A stretch of DNA of 23,654 bases from Thioalkalivibrio sp. (lineage in GTDB: Bacteria > Pseudomonadota > Gammaproteobacteria > SpSt-1174), in NCBI GenBank assembly GCA_011046015.1, contig DSBO01000139.1:1-23654 (forward strand). Direction: 5' to 3'. The position numbers and the translations under genes were made by a program. Positions 1 through 7,656 of the stretch are shown one piece after another (position 1 is the first letter of the stretch; every line of letters begins with the position of its first letter). Under the pieces are notes generated by a model, which worked only from the letters and a program-made list of their open reading frames with translations, ran no database searches and was not told where the DNA came from.

Positions 1-45
1 CCGAGCATCGGGGCCTTTTTTACTATATGGCGCGCCCGAGAGGAT
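1..45 (-). repeat. Partial duplicate of tRNA-Arg 3' end plus its terminator (att-like)
   Basis: These 45 bases recur at 159-204 with a single extra T in the poly-T run. The block holds the last 18 bases of the tRNA-Arg gene (28-45, ending in CCA on the minus strand) and the right half of the terminator that follows it. It may extend left beyond the window. Identity ends sharply at 45/204 inside the T-arm. Duplication of a tRNA 3' end with its downstream flank is the usual footprint of integration by a tyrosine recombinase; a degenerate tandem tRNA copy is the alternative. Confidence 0.75.
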
Positions 46-80
46 GGGCCGCCAGGGCGGCGGCCTCGCGCGTTGTGCTC

Positions 81-117
81 GGCTCGAACCGGCTCGATCT
101 ACATGTGAGAGGCTCGA
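81..117 (+). repeat. Three phased GGCTCGA direct repeats
   Basis: GGCTCGA occurs at 81-87, 91-97 and 111-117, that is at 10 and 20 base spacing, one and two helical turns. The copies lie in the 113-base spacer between the two tRNA-end repeats. Helically phased short repeats near an att core can be arm-type integrase or excisionase sites, but chance is possible in GC-rich DNA. The same spacer has a 7-bp hairpin, GGCCGCC at 47-53 pairing with GGCGGCC at 59-65. I see no gene in 46-158. Confidence 0.4.
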
Positions 118-154
118 AACCTCGCGGGCGATGGGCATGGATAAGCATAAAAAA

Positions 155-180
155 GGCCCCGAGCATCGGGGCCTTTTTTT
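155..180 (-). terminator. Bidirectional intrinsic terminator after tRNA-Arg
   Basis: GGCCCCGA (155-162) pairs with TCGGGGCC (166-173) around a 3-base loop. It is flanked by T7 on the plus strand and by an A-run on the other side (T-run on the minus strand), so it can act in both directions. It lies just downstream of the tRNA on the minus strand. The right half of a second copy is seen at 1-21. Confidence 0.85.
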
Positions 181-186
181 ACTATA

Positions 187-263
<77 letters not shown>

Positions 264-279
264 CTGTGACAGGCAGTTG

Positions 280-303
280 AAACGGCCACTAGGATAGCCG
301 TTT
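280..303. terminator. Inverted repeat between cysQ and tRNA-Arg
   Basis: AAACGGC (280-286) pairs with GCCGTTT (297-303) around a 10-base loop, directly after the cysQ stop on the minus strand. It could end the sat-cysC/cysQ transcript or be a processing signal. The T-run is short, so it is at best a weak intrinsic terminator. The loop holds a minus-strand TATCCT (291-296) that is suitably placed as a -10 for the tRNA, 27 bases away, but I see no matching -35. Confidence 0.4.
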
Positions 304-316
304 GGGACTATGGCGT

Positions 317-1138
317 CTATGCGGACTCGATGTCGGCGGGCATGGCCTCACGCCAGGGATAGGGCGGGTTACCTTCGACCATGAAATAGGGGTTGAGCAG
401 GTCTTCCTTGTTGTAGGCCAGAGGCTTGCCGGACAGGTCGGTCACCTGCCCACCCGCCTCGTTGACGATGGCGTGCGCGGCGCCGGTGTCCCATTCCATG
501 GTGGGGCCGAGCCTCGGGTAGAGGTGCGCGGCGCCCTCGGCAACGAGACAAAGCTTGAGCGAACTGCCCATGCTCACCACCTCGAAGTCACCGACCTGAT
601 CGAGGAAGCGCTTGAGTGTCTCGCCACCGTGCGAGCGGGAGGCGACGATGCTGGGCGTGTTGCCGTCGTAGCCGGCCACCCGGATCGCCTGCGGATCATT
701 CTTGCCGTCCTGGCGAAAGGCCCCGTGGCCGCGTGCGGCGAAGTACAGGCGGTCGAGTACGGGAGCATAGACCACGCCCAGCACGGGCACGCCGTCCTCG
801 TCGACCAGCGCGATGTTGACGGTGAACTCGCCGCTGCGCTTGACGAATTCCTTGGTGCCGTCCATCGGATCCACCAGCCAGTAGCGGTTCCAGCTGGCGC
901 GCTCGCTGTAAGGCGCCTGCCGCGATTCCTCGGACAGCACCGGAATGCTGGCATCCAGACGTCGCAGCCCGTCGATGATGACGCGGTTGGAGGCGAGGTC
1001 GGCGCGCGTCAGCGGGGAATCGTCGCCCTTGGTCTGGACGTCGAAGTCGTCACTCTCGTAGACGCGCATGATGGCGGCCCCGGCCTCGCGGGCCAGGTCG
1101 CACACGGCGGGCAGCAGGGCCTGGGTGTCAACGGACAT
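317..1138 (-). CDS. cysQ: 3'(2'),5'-bisphosphate nucleotidase CysQ
   Basis: A 273-residue inositol-monophosphatase-fold phosphatase that hydrolyses PAP (3'-phosphoadenosine 5'-phosphate), the by-product of PAPS-dependent sulfation or reduction, to AMP. Visible metal-binding motifs are LSEES near residue 69, DPMDGT with D90 and D93, and the C-terminal WDTGAAHAI signature. The length is typical of CysQ. The ATG start is 47 bases after the stop of the fused Sat-CysC gene, so the two form an operon in which PAPS is made and its waste product removed. The ribosome site is weak. In this window the only visible user of PAPS is the sulfotransferase at 19026-19955; assimilatory PAPS reductase would be encoded elsewhere if present. 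Confidence 0.93.
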   Translation of the reverse strand: MSVDTQALLPAVCDLAREAGAAIMRVYESDDFDVQTKGDDSPLTRADLASNRVIIDGLRRLDASIPVLSEESRQAPYSERASWNRYWLVDPMDGTKEFVKRSGEFTVNIALVDEDGVPVLGVVYAPVLDRLYFAARGHGAFRQDGKNDPQAIRVAGYDGNTPSIVASRSHGGETLKRFLDQVGDFEVVSMGSSLKLCLVAEGAAHLYPRLGPTMEWDTGAAHAIVNEAGGQVTDLSGKPLAYNKEDLLNPYFMVEGNPPYPWREAMPADIESA

Positions 1139-1185
1139 GATGAGTTACTCGTCTGGCTGAATGCCGATCGTGGTCCGACCGGCGT

Positions 1186-2901
1186 TTACTTGATGAACCC
1201 CAGGCTCTCCATCTTGAGCAGGATGCGATGGGCGGCCTCGTCGGCGCTCGCCTCGGTGGTGTCGATGCGCATCTCTGGGTTCTCCGGCTCCTCGTAGGGA
1301 TCACTGATGCCGGTGAACTCCTTGATGATGCCGGCGCGCGCCTTGGCATACAGCCCCTTGCGGTCGCGCTGTTCGCAGACCTCGAGCGGGGTGGCAACGT
1401 GCGCCTCGATGAAGCCGCCATGGGCCTCGGCCATTTCGCGCACCTGGCGACGCATGGCCGCGTAGGGCGCAATCGGCGCACAGATGGCGATGCCGCCGGC
1501 CTTGGCGATCTCGGCGGCGACAAACCCGATGCGCTGAATGTTGAGGTCGCGGTGCTCGCGGGAGAAGCCCAGCTCGCTGGACAGGTTCTTGCGTACCAGG
1601 TCACCGTCGAGCAGGGTCACCGGGCGCCCGCCCATCTCCATCAGCTTGACGCGCAGGGCGTTGGCAATGGTCGACTTGCCGGAGCCCGACAGGCCAGTGA
1701 AGAAGATCACCAGGCCCTGCCGGTCGCGCGGCGGGTAGGCGCGTCGCAGCTCCTGGACAACTCCCGGGTAGGAGAACCACTCGGGAATATCCAGACCTTC
1801 GCGCAGGCGGCGGCGGAACTCGGTGCCCGAGATGTTGAGCACGGTCTCGCCCTCCTTCACCTCGTCCACCGGCGCGTACTGGGCACGCTCCTGCACATAC
1901 ACCATCATCTGAAAGGGCACCATCTGGATGCCGAGCTCGTCCTGGTACTTCGCCACCAGTTCCTGGGCGTCGTAGGGACCGTAGAAGTCTTCGCCGGCGC
2001 GGTTCTGGCCGGGGCCGGCGTGATCGCGCCCGACGATGAAGTGGGTGCAGCCGTAGTTCTTGCGGATGATGGCGTGCCACAGCGCCTCGCGCGGGCCGCC
2101 CATGCGCATGGCCAGGCCGAGCAGCGACAGGCCGGTGGTCTGGTCCGGGTAGCAGTCGAGGATCTTCTCGTAGCAGCGCACGCGCGTGTAGTGGTCGATG
2201 TCGCCGGGCTTGGTCATGCCGACCACAGGCTGGATCAGGAGATTGGCCTCGACCTGCTGGGCGGCGCGGAAGGTGAGTTCCTGGTGCGCACGATGCATGG
2301 GATTGCGGGTCTGAAAGGCAACCACGCGCTGCCAGCCCCACTTCTTGAATTTCTCGCGCAGCTCGCGCGGGGTGTCACGCAGGTGACGGAAGTCATAATG
2401 GGTGGGCGGCTCGATGCCCTCGAGCGTGCCGCCGACATACACCGGGTTGGAACGGTTGAGCAGAAAGTCGACGCCCGGGTGGGTATCGTCGTCGCTGCCG
2501 AACACGGCCACGGCCTCGGCACGGCGGTCCGGCGACCACTGGTCGGTCACGGTGAGAATGGCGATCGGCACACCCTCGGGACAGCGCAGGGCGATACGGT
2601 CACCGACCTTGACACCCGCCGCGAAGGCCTCGGTCACGTCCAGCGTGATGGGCATGGGCCACAGGGTGCCGTCGGCCAGGCGCATCTCGTCGCGCACCCG
2701 CGCGTAGTCGGCCTCGCCGAGAAAGCCCGTCAGCGGCGAGAAGGCACCGTTGAGGAGCAGTTCGGCGTCGCAGAGCTGGCGCGGAGTCAGGTCCCAGGAG
2801 GGCAGGTCCGCCACTTCCTGTTTCAGCGCCTCGGCGCGGGCGGGGTCGACATAGAGTTCCTTGAGTTCGCCGCCGTGGGGGGCGATCAGTTCTGAGGTCA
2901 T
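1186..2901 (-). CDS. sat/cysC: Bifunctional sulfate adenylyltransferase / adenylylsulfate kinase
   Basis: A 571-residue fusion. The N-terminal part (about 1-390) is ATP sulfurylase of the Sat type, with NPMHRAH (H203, H206) and GRDHAGPG nucleotide-site motifs. The C-terminal part (about 395-571) is APS kinase with P-loop GLSGSGKST (K409), followed by DGDLVRKNLSSELGFS and the PEMRIDT region near the end. Together they convert sulfate and two ATP to PAPS. Such fusions occur in various proteobacteria and Aquificales and supply activated sulfate. The ATG is preceded by AAGG about 10 bases upstream. It is the first gene of a minus-strand unit with cysQ. No -35/-10 pair stands out upstream; a minus-strand TATAAA sits at 3105-3110 without a clear -35. 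Confidence 0.95.
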   Translation of the reverse strand: MTSELIAPHGGELKELYVDPARAEALKQEVADLPSWDLTPRQLCDAELLLNGAFSPLTGFLGEADYARVRDEMRLADGTLWPMPITLDVTEAFAAGVKVGDRIALRCPEGVPIAILTVTDQWSPDRRAEAVAVFGSDDDTHPGVDFLLNRSNPVYVGGTLEGIEPPTHYDFRHLRDTPRELREKFKKWGWQRVVAFQTRNPMHRAHQELTFRAAQQVEANLLIQPVVGMTKPGDIDHYTRVRCYEKILDCYPDQTTGLSLLGLAMRMGGPREALWHAIIRKNYGCTHFIVGRDHAGPGQNRAGEDFYGPYDAQELVAKYQDELGIQMVPFQMMVYVQERAQYAPVDEVKEGETVLNISGTEFRRRLREGLDIPEWFSYPGVVQELRRAYPPRDRQGLVIFFTGLSGSGKSTIANALRVKLMEMGGRPVTLLDGDLVRKNLSSELGFSREHRDLNIQRIGFVAAEIAKAGGIAICAPIAPYAAMRRQVREMAEAHGGFIEAHVATPLEVCEQRDRKGLYAKARAGIIKEFTGISDPYEEPENPEMRIDTTEASADEAAHRILLKMESLGFIK

Positions 2902-3174
2902 GCAATCACTACCTTGGAAAATTCATGTGTTCCAACGGCGCTCGGTGCGCCCGCCGCTCGGCGAGGCCTTTGTTCGCGAACCGCGAAAGCGGACAAGGGA
3001 GGCACGTCCGGGTCCCGGTCGCCCAGCATCGCGGGCGCGGTGAATCCGAAAGCCTGCTGCGAATTGTGCGGCACGTTCCATCTATTCCCTGTCGAAAGGG
3101 GTAGTTTATAACGGTCGCACCGGGGCCCGGGTGGAGGATGGTACCGAAACAGTCGCGGACGTGTCGAGTACTGA

Positions 3175-3204
3175 TTGAAATCACCCCGCCCGACGTCGTA
3201 TCAT
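3175..3204 (+). promoter_or_regulatory. Sigma70-like promoter of the ceramide operon
   Basis: TTGAAA (3175-3180), an 18-base spacer and TATCAT (3199-3204) match the consensus at 5 of 6 positions in each box. Transcription would begin near 3211 and read through the ligase, reductase, ACP and SPT genes. Confidence 0.6.
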
Positions 3205-3228
3205 GACTCGCTTATATTATGTGAGTAA

Positions 3229-3250
3229 GGTCGACAAACAGCGGTCGACC
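3229..3250 (+). promoter_or_regulatory. Hairpin in the 5' leader of the ceramide operon
   Basis: GGTCGAC (3229-3235) pairs perfectly with GTCGACC (3244-3250) around an 8-base loop. It lies about 20 bases after the predicted transcription start. It could be an mRNA 5' stem-loop or a DNA operator; the same layout recurs at other units here. Confidence 0.45.
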
Positions 3251-3295
3251 GCAGGACAGTGCTTGCCAACGCGAGCGGATGGCTGGAGGTGCGAG

Positions 3296-3325
3296 ATGAA
3301 CGCTTGGGCCTACCGGCAGTCCTAA
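3296..3325 (+). CDS. Possible 9-residue leader peptide
   Basis: An ATG 6 bases after a GGAGG ribosome site (3285-3289) opens a 9-codon frame, MNAWAYRQS, ended by TAA, 67 bases before the ligase start. The Shine-Dalgarno is better than that of most genes in the window. There is no run of one amino acid, so classic attenuation is not evident. It may be chance. Confidence 0.25.
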   Translation: MNAWAYRQS

Positions 3326-3392
3326 TTTACTATTTGCCCAACCAGAATTTGAGCAACCCGGATAATTCCGAGAACGGAATAAGGAAACAGTA

Positions 3393-5186
3393 ATGCAGCC
3401 GACAGGCAGTTCGCATGATCTTGCTTTGCGACCCTCTACATTCTCGACCCTGTGCGAAGCTCTTGATTATGCCGCTGGCGGCAAGACTGGCGTGAACTTC
3501 TACAATGCCCGTGGCGAACTCTATTCCGCCACGAGCTACGAGGGGTTACGTGAGCAGTCGCTCGAACTGGCGCGTCGACTGGTTGGTCTGGGCATCGAGA
3601 AAGGCGGGCGCGTGGCGCTGGTTGCCGAAACCACGCCCGACTTTGTTCGTTTCTTCTGGGCTTGTCAATACGCGGGCCTGGTCCCCGTTCCGCTGCCGGC
3701 GACCGTGCACATCGGCGGACATGCCGCCTTCGTCACCCAGCTGCGCAAGCTGATCGAGAACTGCAAGGCCGAGGCCGCCATGGCCCCGGCGGACTGGATG
3801 AATTTCCTCACCGAGGCGACCGAGGGCCTCGACCTGCGCTGCGTGGGCACCCCGGACGTTTTCGATCTGCTGGAGCCGGCGCAGGGCGAGCTCCCCACCA
3901 TTAGCCCGACGGACACGGCCTACATCCAGTACACCTCCGGCAGCACGCGCTTCCCGCGCGGCGTGGTCATCGACCATGCCACCGTGCTGGCCAACGTCCA
4001 CGACATGGCGGTGCACGGCCTTGCGCTGAACGAGCACGACCGTTTCGGCACCTGGCTGCCCTTCTATCATGACATGGGCCTGGTGGCGTTCATCATCATG
4101 CCGATGTGCACCCAGAGCTCGGTGGACTACCTCAGCACCCACGATTTCGCGATGCGCCCGCGCAAGTGGCTGGAAATGATGTCGGCCAACCGCGCCACCG
4201 TCACGTCCGCGCCGCCCTTCGGCTACGACCTGGCGGCCATGCGCGTCCGTCCGCGCGATGCAGAGCAGTGGGACCTGACCCACCTGCGCGCCGCCTGCGT
4301 GGGTGCCGAGATGATCAGCCCCGAGCCGCTGCAGCGCTTCGCCGAGGCTCTCGCCCCGGCCGGCTTCAACCCGAGCACGTACCTGGCCTGCTATGGCATG
4401 GCCGAATGCTCCCTGGGCATTACCTTTGCCCCGCTGGGCAAGGACCTGGCAATCGACTACATCGACGCCGAACACCTGCAGCAGGAAGGCGAGGCCCGTC
4501 CGGTCAACCCGGAAGAGGCGGAGCGCGACGGCGTGCGCGTGGCGCGGTACGTCGACTGCGGCGTGCGACTGCCGACCTTCGAGATCTCCATTCGCGACGA
4601 CCAGGGCAACCCGCTGCCGGAGCGCCAGTCTGGCGCCATCCACGTGCGCGGGCCGAGCGTCATGAGCGGCTATTTCGAGGACGAAGAGGCCACGCGCGAA
4701 GTGCTGAGCGCCGATGGCTGGCTCAACACCGGCGACGTCGGTTACATGATCGGCGAGCGCCTGTTCGTGACCGGCCGCAAGAAGGACATGATCATCGTCC
4801 ACGGCCGCAACATCTGGCCCCAGGACCTGGAACATCTGGCCAAGACCCAGCCCGGCGTTCGCTACACCGACGTGGCGGCCTTCCCCGTCACGGCCGAGGA
4901 TCAGCACGAAACGGCCGCCGTGGTCGTGCAATGCCGCGAACGCGACATGACCAAGCGCGAACAGCTGATCAAGAATATCAAGGGCCTGGTTCGTGCCGAA
5001 CTGGGCATCGAGTGCATCGTGGAGCTGGTTCCCCCGAAGACCCTGCCGCGGACGTCCTCCGGCAAGCTCTCGCGTTCCCGTGCCCGTCTGGAGTTCATCG
5101 CCCGCAGGGCGCAGGGCACCGCCGCCGAGGCTTCGCGCGCTCGTACCGCTCAGCCGGCCGGGGAACAGATCCGACGCCTGGCATGA
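3393..5186 (+). CDS. Fatty acyl-AMP ligase / acyl-ACP synthetase of the ceramide pathway
   Basis: A 597-residue member of the ANL adenylate-forming family. It shows YTSGST (180-185) followed by FPRGV, the HDMGLV motif typical of fatty acyl-AMP ligases (226-231), YGMAE (334-338), TGD (446-448) and the catalytic lysine in SSGKLSR (K558). It activates a fatty acid as acyl-AMP and should load it on the small ACP two genes downstream, as the equivalent enzyme does in the Caulobacter ceramide cluster. The ATG has AAGGA seven bases upstream. Its TGA overlaps the next ATG (ATGA), so it is translationally coupled to the reductase. Acyl chain length cannot be read from the sequence. Confidence 0.9.
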   Translation: MQPTGSSHDLALRPSTFSTLCEALDYAAGGKTGVNFYNARGELYSATSYEGLREQSLELARRLVGLGIEKGGRVALVAETTPDFVRFFWACQYAGLVPVPLPATVHIGGHAAFVTQLRKLIENCKAEAAMAPADWMNFLTEATEGLDLRCVGTPDVFDLLEPAQGELPTISPTDTAYIQYTSGSTRFPRGVVIDHATVLANVHDMAVHGLALNEHDRFGTWLPFYHDMGLVAFIIMPMCTQSSVDYLSTHDFAMRPRKWLEMMSANRATVTSAPPFGYDLAAMRVRPRDAEQWDLTHLRAACVGAEMISPEPLQRFAEALAPAGFNPSTYLACYGMAECSLGITFAPLGKDLAIDYIDAEHLQQEGEARPVNPEEAERDGVRVARYVDCGVRLPTFEISIRDDQGNPLPERQSGAIHVRGPSVMSGYFEDEEATREVLSADGWLNTGDVGYMIGERLFVTGRKKDMIIVHGRNIWPQDLEHLAKTQPGVRYTDVAAFPVTAEDQHETAAVVVQCRERDMTKREQLIKNIKGLVRAELGIECIVELVPPKTLPRTSSGKLSRSRARLEFIARRAQGTAAEASRARTAQPAGEQIRRLA

Positions 5187-6151
5187 CCCGAACAGTTGCC
5201 GTCACCGGGGCATCGGGATTCGTAGGGCAGGCCCTGGTAGCGCACCTGCTCAACTCGGGTTGGCGAGTAAGGGCTCTCATTCACCGACAGGGACTGGCCG
5301 CATCGATTACGGATGATGCGCTGGAAACCGTCAACGGCGGACTGGACGATGACGCGGCCCTCGAGCGGCTGCTGTCGGATGCGGATGCCGTGGTGCACGT
5401 GGCCGGTCGCGTGCGGGGACGGACCGAACAGGACTTCCTCCCCGTTAACGCGACCGGGGTGGAACGCCTTGCGCGAATCGCCCTTGCCCAACCCAGACCG
5501 CCCCGTTTCATCCTGATCTCCTCACTCGCCGCCCGGGAACCGCGTCTCTCGCCCTACGCCGCAAGCAAGCGCGAAGGGGAAGCCCGGCTGTCGTCGGTGG
5601 CCGACGGCTCCGGCATGTCCTATGCGATCCTGCGCCCGCCGGCGGTCTACGGGCCGGGCGATCGCGAGTTGCTGCCATTGTTCACTACCATGGCCCGGGG
5701 CGTCACACCTCTGCTCGGCTCCGCGGGCGCGCGCGCATCACTGCTGCATGTCGACGATCTCGCCACGGCGGTCGCGCACCTGCTGGACAGCGGCGCGGAA
5801 GGGACGTATGAAATACACGACGGTCGTAGCAATGGCTACAGCTGGGACGACATTGCCTCGATCGTCGAGAAAGTCACCGGTCGCGGGCGTGGATGGCGCT
5901 TGCCGGTACCGGGTGTGCTGCTGCGGGGACTTGCCGCAGCGAACCTCCTCGGTTCCCGGATCTTCGGCTACCACCCCATGCTGACGCCCGGGAAGGTAAA
6001 TGAGCTGCGCCACCCCGACTGGGTTTGCGACAATACGGCTTTTAGCCGCGCTACTGACTGGCACCCCGCGATTTCGCTCCGCGACGGGCTGCCTCAACTG
6101 CTCAAGCGAGCGCGACCCCGTGCGGATGAGGGCATATCGAATGTCGAGTGA
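5183..6151 (+). CDS. cerR: NAD(P)-dependent epimerase-like reductase, probable 3-oxoceramide reductase (CerR-like)
   Basis: 322 residues of the extended short-chain dehydrogenase/epimerase family. The N-terminal Rossmann motif is TGASGFVG (8-15), and the catalytic YxxxK is Y125-K129. The frame is open far upstream, but the ATG at 5183 that overlaps the ligase stop and places the Rossmann motif at residue 8 is the obvious start. In C. crescentus the epimerase-like CerR, encoded beside spt and acp, reduces the 3-keto group of oxidised ceramide; position and family here match. A generic sugar epimerase is the alternative but does not fit the neighbours. The 3' end overlaps the ACP gene by 11 bases. 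Confidence 0.85.
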   Translation: MTRTVAVTGASGFVGQALVAHLLNSGWRVRALIHRQGLAASITDDALETVNGGLDDDAALERLLSDADAVVHVAGRVRGRTEQDFLPVNATGVERLARIALAQPRPPRFILISSLAAREPRLSPYAASKREGEARLSSVADGSGMSYAILRPPAVYGPGDRELLPLFTTMARGVTPLLGSAGARASLLHVDDLATAVAHLLDSGAEGTYEIHDGRSNGYSWDDIASIVEKVTGRGRGWRLPVPGVLLRGLAAANLLGSRIFGYHPMLTPGKVNELRHPDWVCDNTAFSRATDWHPAISLRDGLPQLLKRARPRADEGISNVE

Positions 6152-6407
6152 AATCAAAGACCAGTATCAGGAAATCCTGCAGACCCTGTTTCACCTGCTG
6201 GAACGCTTCCCCGCCAAGGATATCGAGCTCAACGAACAGACGAACCTGGTGGCGGACATGGGACTGGATTCGATCAACGTGATGGAGCTGCTTCAGGAAA
6301 TCGAGGACCGGTTCGACGTTATCGTTCCCCTGAACGTGATGGCCGACGTCAGCACGGTACAGGACCTCGCTACCCAGGTTAAGCGGCTTGTCGAGGAAAA
6401 TTCATGA
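6141..6407 (+). CDS. Dedicated acyl carrier protein for sphingoid base synthesis
   Basis: An 88-residue ACP. The phosphopantetheine attachment serine is S44 in MGLDSINVMEL, followed by an acidic helix II (ELLQEIEDRFDV). The start at 6141 has GAGGG eight bases upstream; an in-frame ATG at 6126 lacks a ribosome site. It lies between the reductase and SPT, overlapping both (11 bases, then ATGA). This places it as the acyl donor carrier for SPT, as with the ACP next to spt in Caulobacter and Sphingomonas. It is unlikely to be the housekeeping AcpP, which normally lies in the fab operon. Confidence 0.92.
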   Translation: MSSEIKDQYQEILQTLFHLLERFPAKDIELNEQTNLVADMGLDSINVMELLQEIEDRFDVIVPLNVMADVSTVQDLATQVKRLVEENS

Positions 6408-7618
6408 GTATTTCCAAACGCTTTGCCGAACTTGCGCATATCCGTGACGCCCTGGGAGCGGCCCATGCCGATCCCAGCCGGGTCGTCATGGAAGAGCTGT
6501 TGTCGGCGACCGAGGCCATGATTGCCGGCAAGCGCACCATCCTCGCCGGCACCAACAACTACCTCGGCCTGACCTTCGAGAAAGGCATTCTCGATGCGGC
6601 CTGTGACGCCCTGCACGAACAGGGCAGCGGCACCACCGGTTCGCGCATGGCGAATGGCAGCTTCTCGAGCCACGTGGCACTGGAGCAGGAGTTCGCCGAT
6701 TTCTACGACGTGCCGGCGGCAATGATCTTCTCCACCGGCTACCAGGCCAACCTTGGCCTGCTCATGGGGCTGGTGCGCTCGGGCGACAAGGTCATACTCG
6801 ACGCCCACAGCCACGCCAGCATCTATGACGGCTGCCGCATCAGCGGGGCCGACTTCTTCACCTTCCGTCACAACGACGCGGAAGACCTGCGCAAGCGACT
6901 GCGCCGGCTGGGCGCCGACGCCGAGGGCGCACTGGTGATCACCGAGGGCCTGTACAGCATGCTGGGCGACATCGCCCCGCTGGCGGAGCTTTGCGCGGTC
7001 GCCAAGGAATTCGGCGCCTACTTCATGGTGGACGAGGCCCACTCCCTGGGTGTCTACGGCGAGCACGGGCGCGGCGTCACCGAGGCCGCCGGCATCCTCG
7101 ACCAGGTGGACTTCATCACCGGCACCTTCAGCAAGAGCCTCGGCTCGCTGGGCGGCTATTGCGTGAGCCGTCACGAGGAACTCAACCTGCTGCGCTACGG
7201 CAGCCGCCCCTACATCTTCACCGCCTCGTCCAGCCCGGCCAACATCGCCGCCGCCCACTGGGCCCTGAAGGCGATCCGCAACCGGCCGGAACTGAAGGAA
7301 AAGCTTTGGGCCAACGTGGAGCGCCTGTACAGCGGGCTCGAAGGCCTGGGCTGCAAGCTCGCCTCCCCGCCGAGCCCGGTGGTGGCGGTGCGCGTCGAAT
7401 CCCACGACGAGGCCGCGCGCATCTGGAACGAGCTGCTGGCCAGCGGCGTCTACGTCAACCTCGTGGTCCCGCCCGCCTCGCCGGACGGCGCCTCCCTGCT
7501 GCGCTGCAGCATGAGCGCGGGACACAGCTTCGAGCAGATCGACGCCATCGTGGCCGCCTTTGCCGAGGCGAACGCCAGCGCGGCCTTCGTCGCGGCCCGC
7601 TGCGGTGGACAGGACTGA
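6404..7618 (+). CDS. spt: Serine palmitoyltransferase (alpha-oxoamine synthase)
   Basis: A 404-residue PLP-dependent alpha-oxoamine synthase. It shows the PLP-stacking histidine in HASIYDG (H137), DEAHSLGV (D210, H213), and the Schiff-base lysine in GTFSKSLGSLGG (K244). Family members include KBL, BioF, HemA and SPT. The adjoining ACP, acyl-AMP ligase and CerR-like genes favour SPT, which condenses serine with an acyl thioester to 3-ketodihydrosphingosine. BioF is the main alternative, but no biotin genes are near. Start ATG overlaps the ACP stop. The enzyme is soluble and homodimeric in bacteria. Confidence 0.88.
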   Translation: MSISKRFAELAHIRDALGAAHADPSRVVMEELLSATEAMIAGKRTILAGTNNYLGLTFEKGILDAACDALHEQGSGTTGSRMANGSFSSHVALEQEFADFYDVPAAMIFSTGYQANLGLLMGLVRSGDKVILDAHSHASIYDGCRISGADFFTFRHNDAEDLRKRLRRLGADAEGALVITEGLYSMLGDIAPLAELCAVAKEFGAYFMVDEAHSLGVYGEHGRGVTEAAGILDQVDFITGTFSKSLGSLGGYCVSRHEELNLLRYGSRPYIFTASSSPANIAAAHWALKAIRNRPELKEKLWANVERLYSGLEGLGCKLASPPSPVVAVRVESHDEAARIWNELLASGVYVNLVVPPASPDGASLLRCSMSAGHSFEQIDAIVAAFAEANASAAFVAARCGGQD

Positions 7619-7656
7619 GATCACGTGACCATGCCGGACCCGGCGCAGATGGTGCC

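Larger units (their letters stand above)
2902..3392. other. Divergent intergenic region between sat-cysC and the ceramide operon
   Basis: This 491-base region separates two divergent operons. It holds a good plus-strand sigma70-like promoter (3175-3204), a hairpin (3229-3250), and a possible 9-codon ORF with a strong ribosome site (3296-3325). The left part (2902-3100) carries nothing I recognise. The long 5' leader of about 180 bases before the ligase gene leaves room for post-transcriptional control. Confidence 0.7.

Noticed and set aside
302..1297. 331-codon open frame opposite cysQ
   Set aside because: Antisense shadow of cysQ; runs across the cysQ/sat gap with no family features.
1228..2895. 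555-codon open frame opposite sat-cysC
   Set aside because: It is the GC-rich antisense shadow of a gene with full catalytic motifs; no recognisable domain.
4106..5182. Upstream extension of the reductase frame
   Set aside because: Overlaps the ligase gene in another frame; the Rossmann motif begins 8 residues after ATG 5183.
6991..7656. Upstream extension of the phosphoesterase frame
   Set aside because: Out-of-frame reading of spt; low-complexity Arg/Gly/Pro-rich translation.
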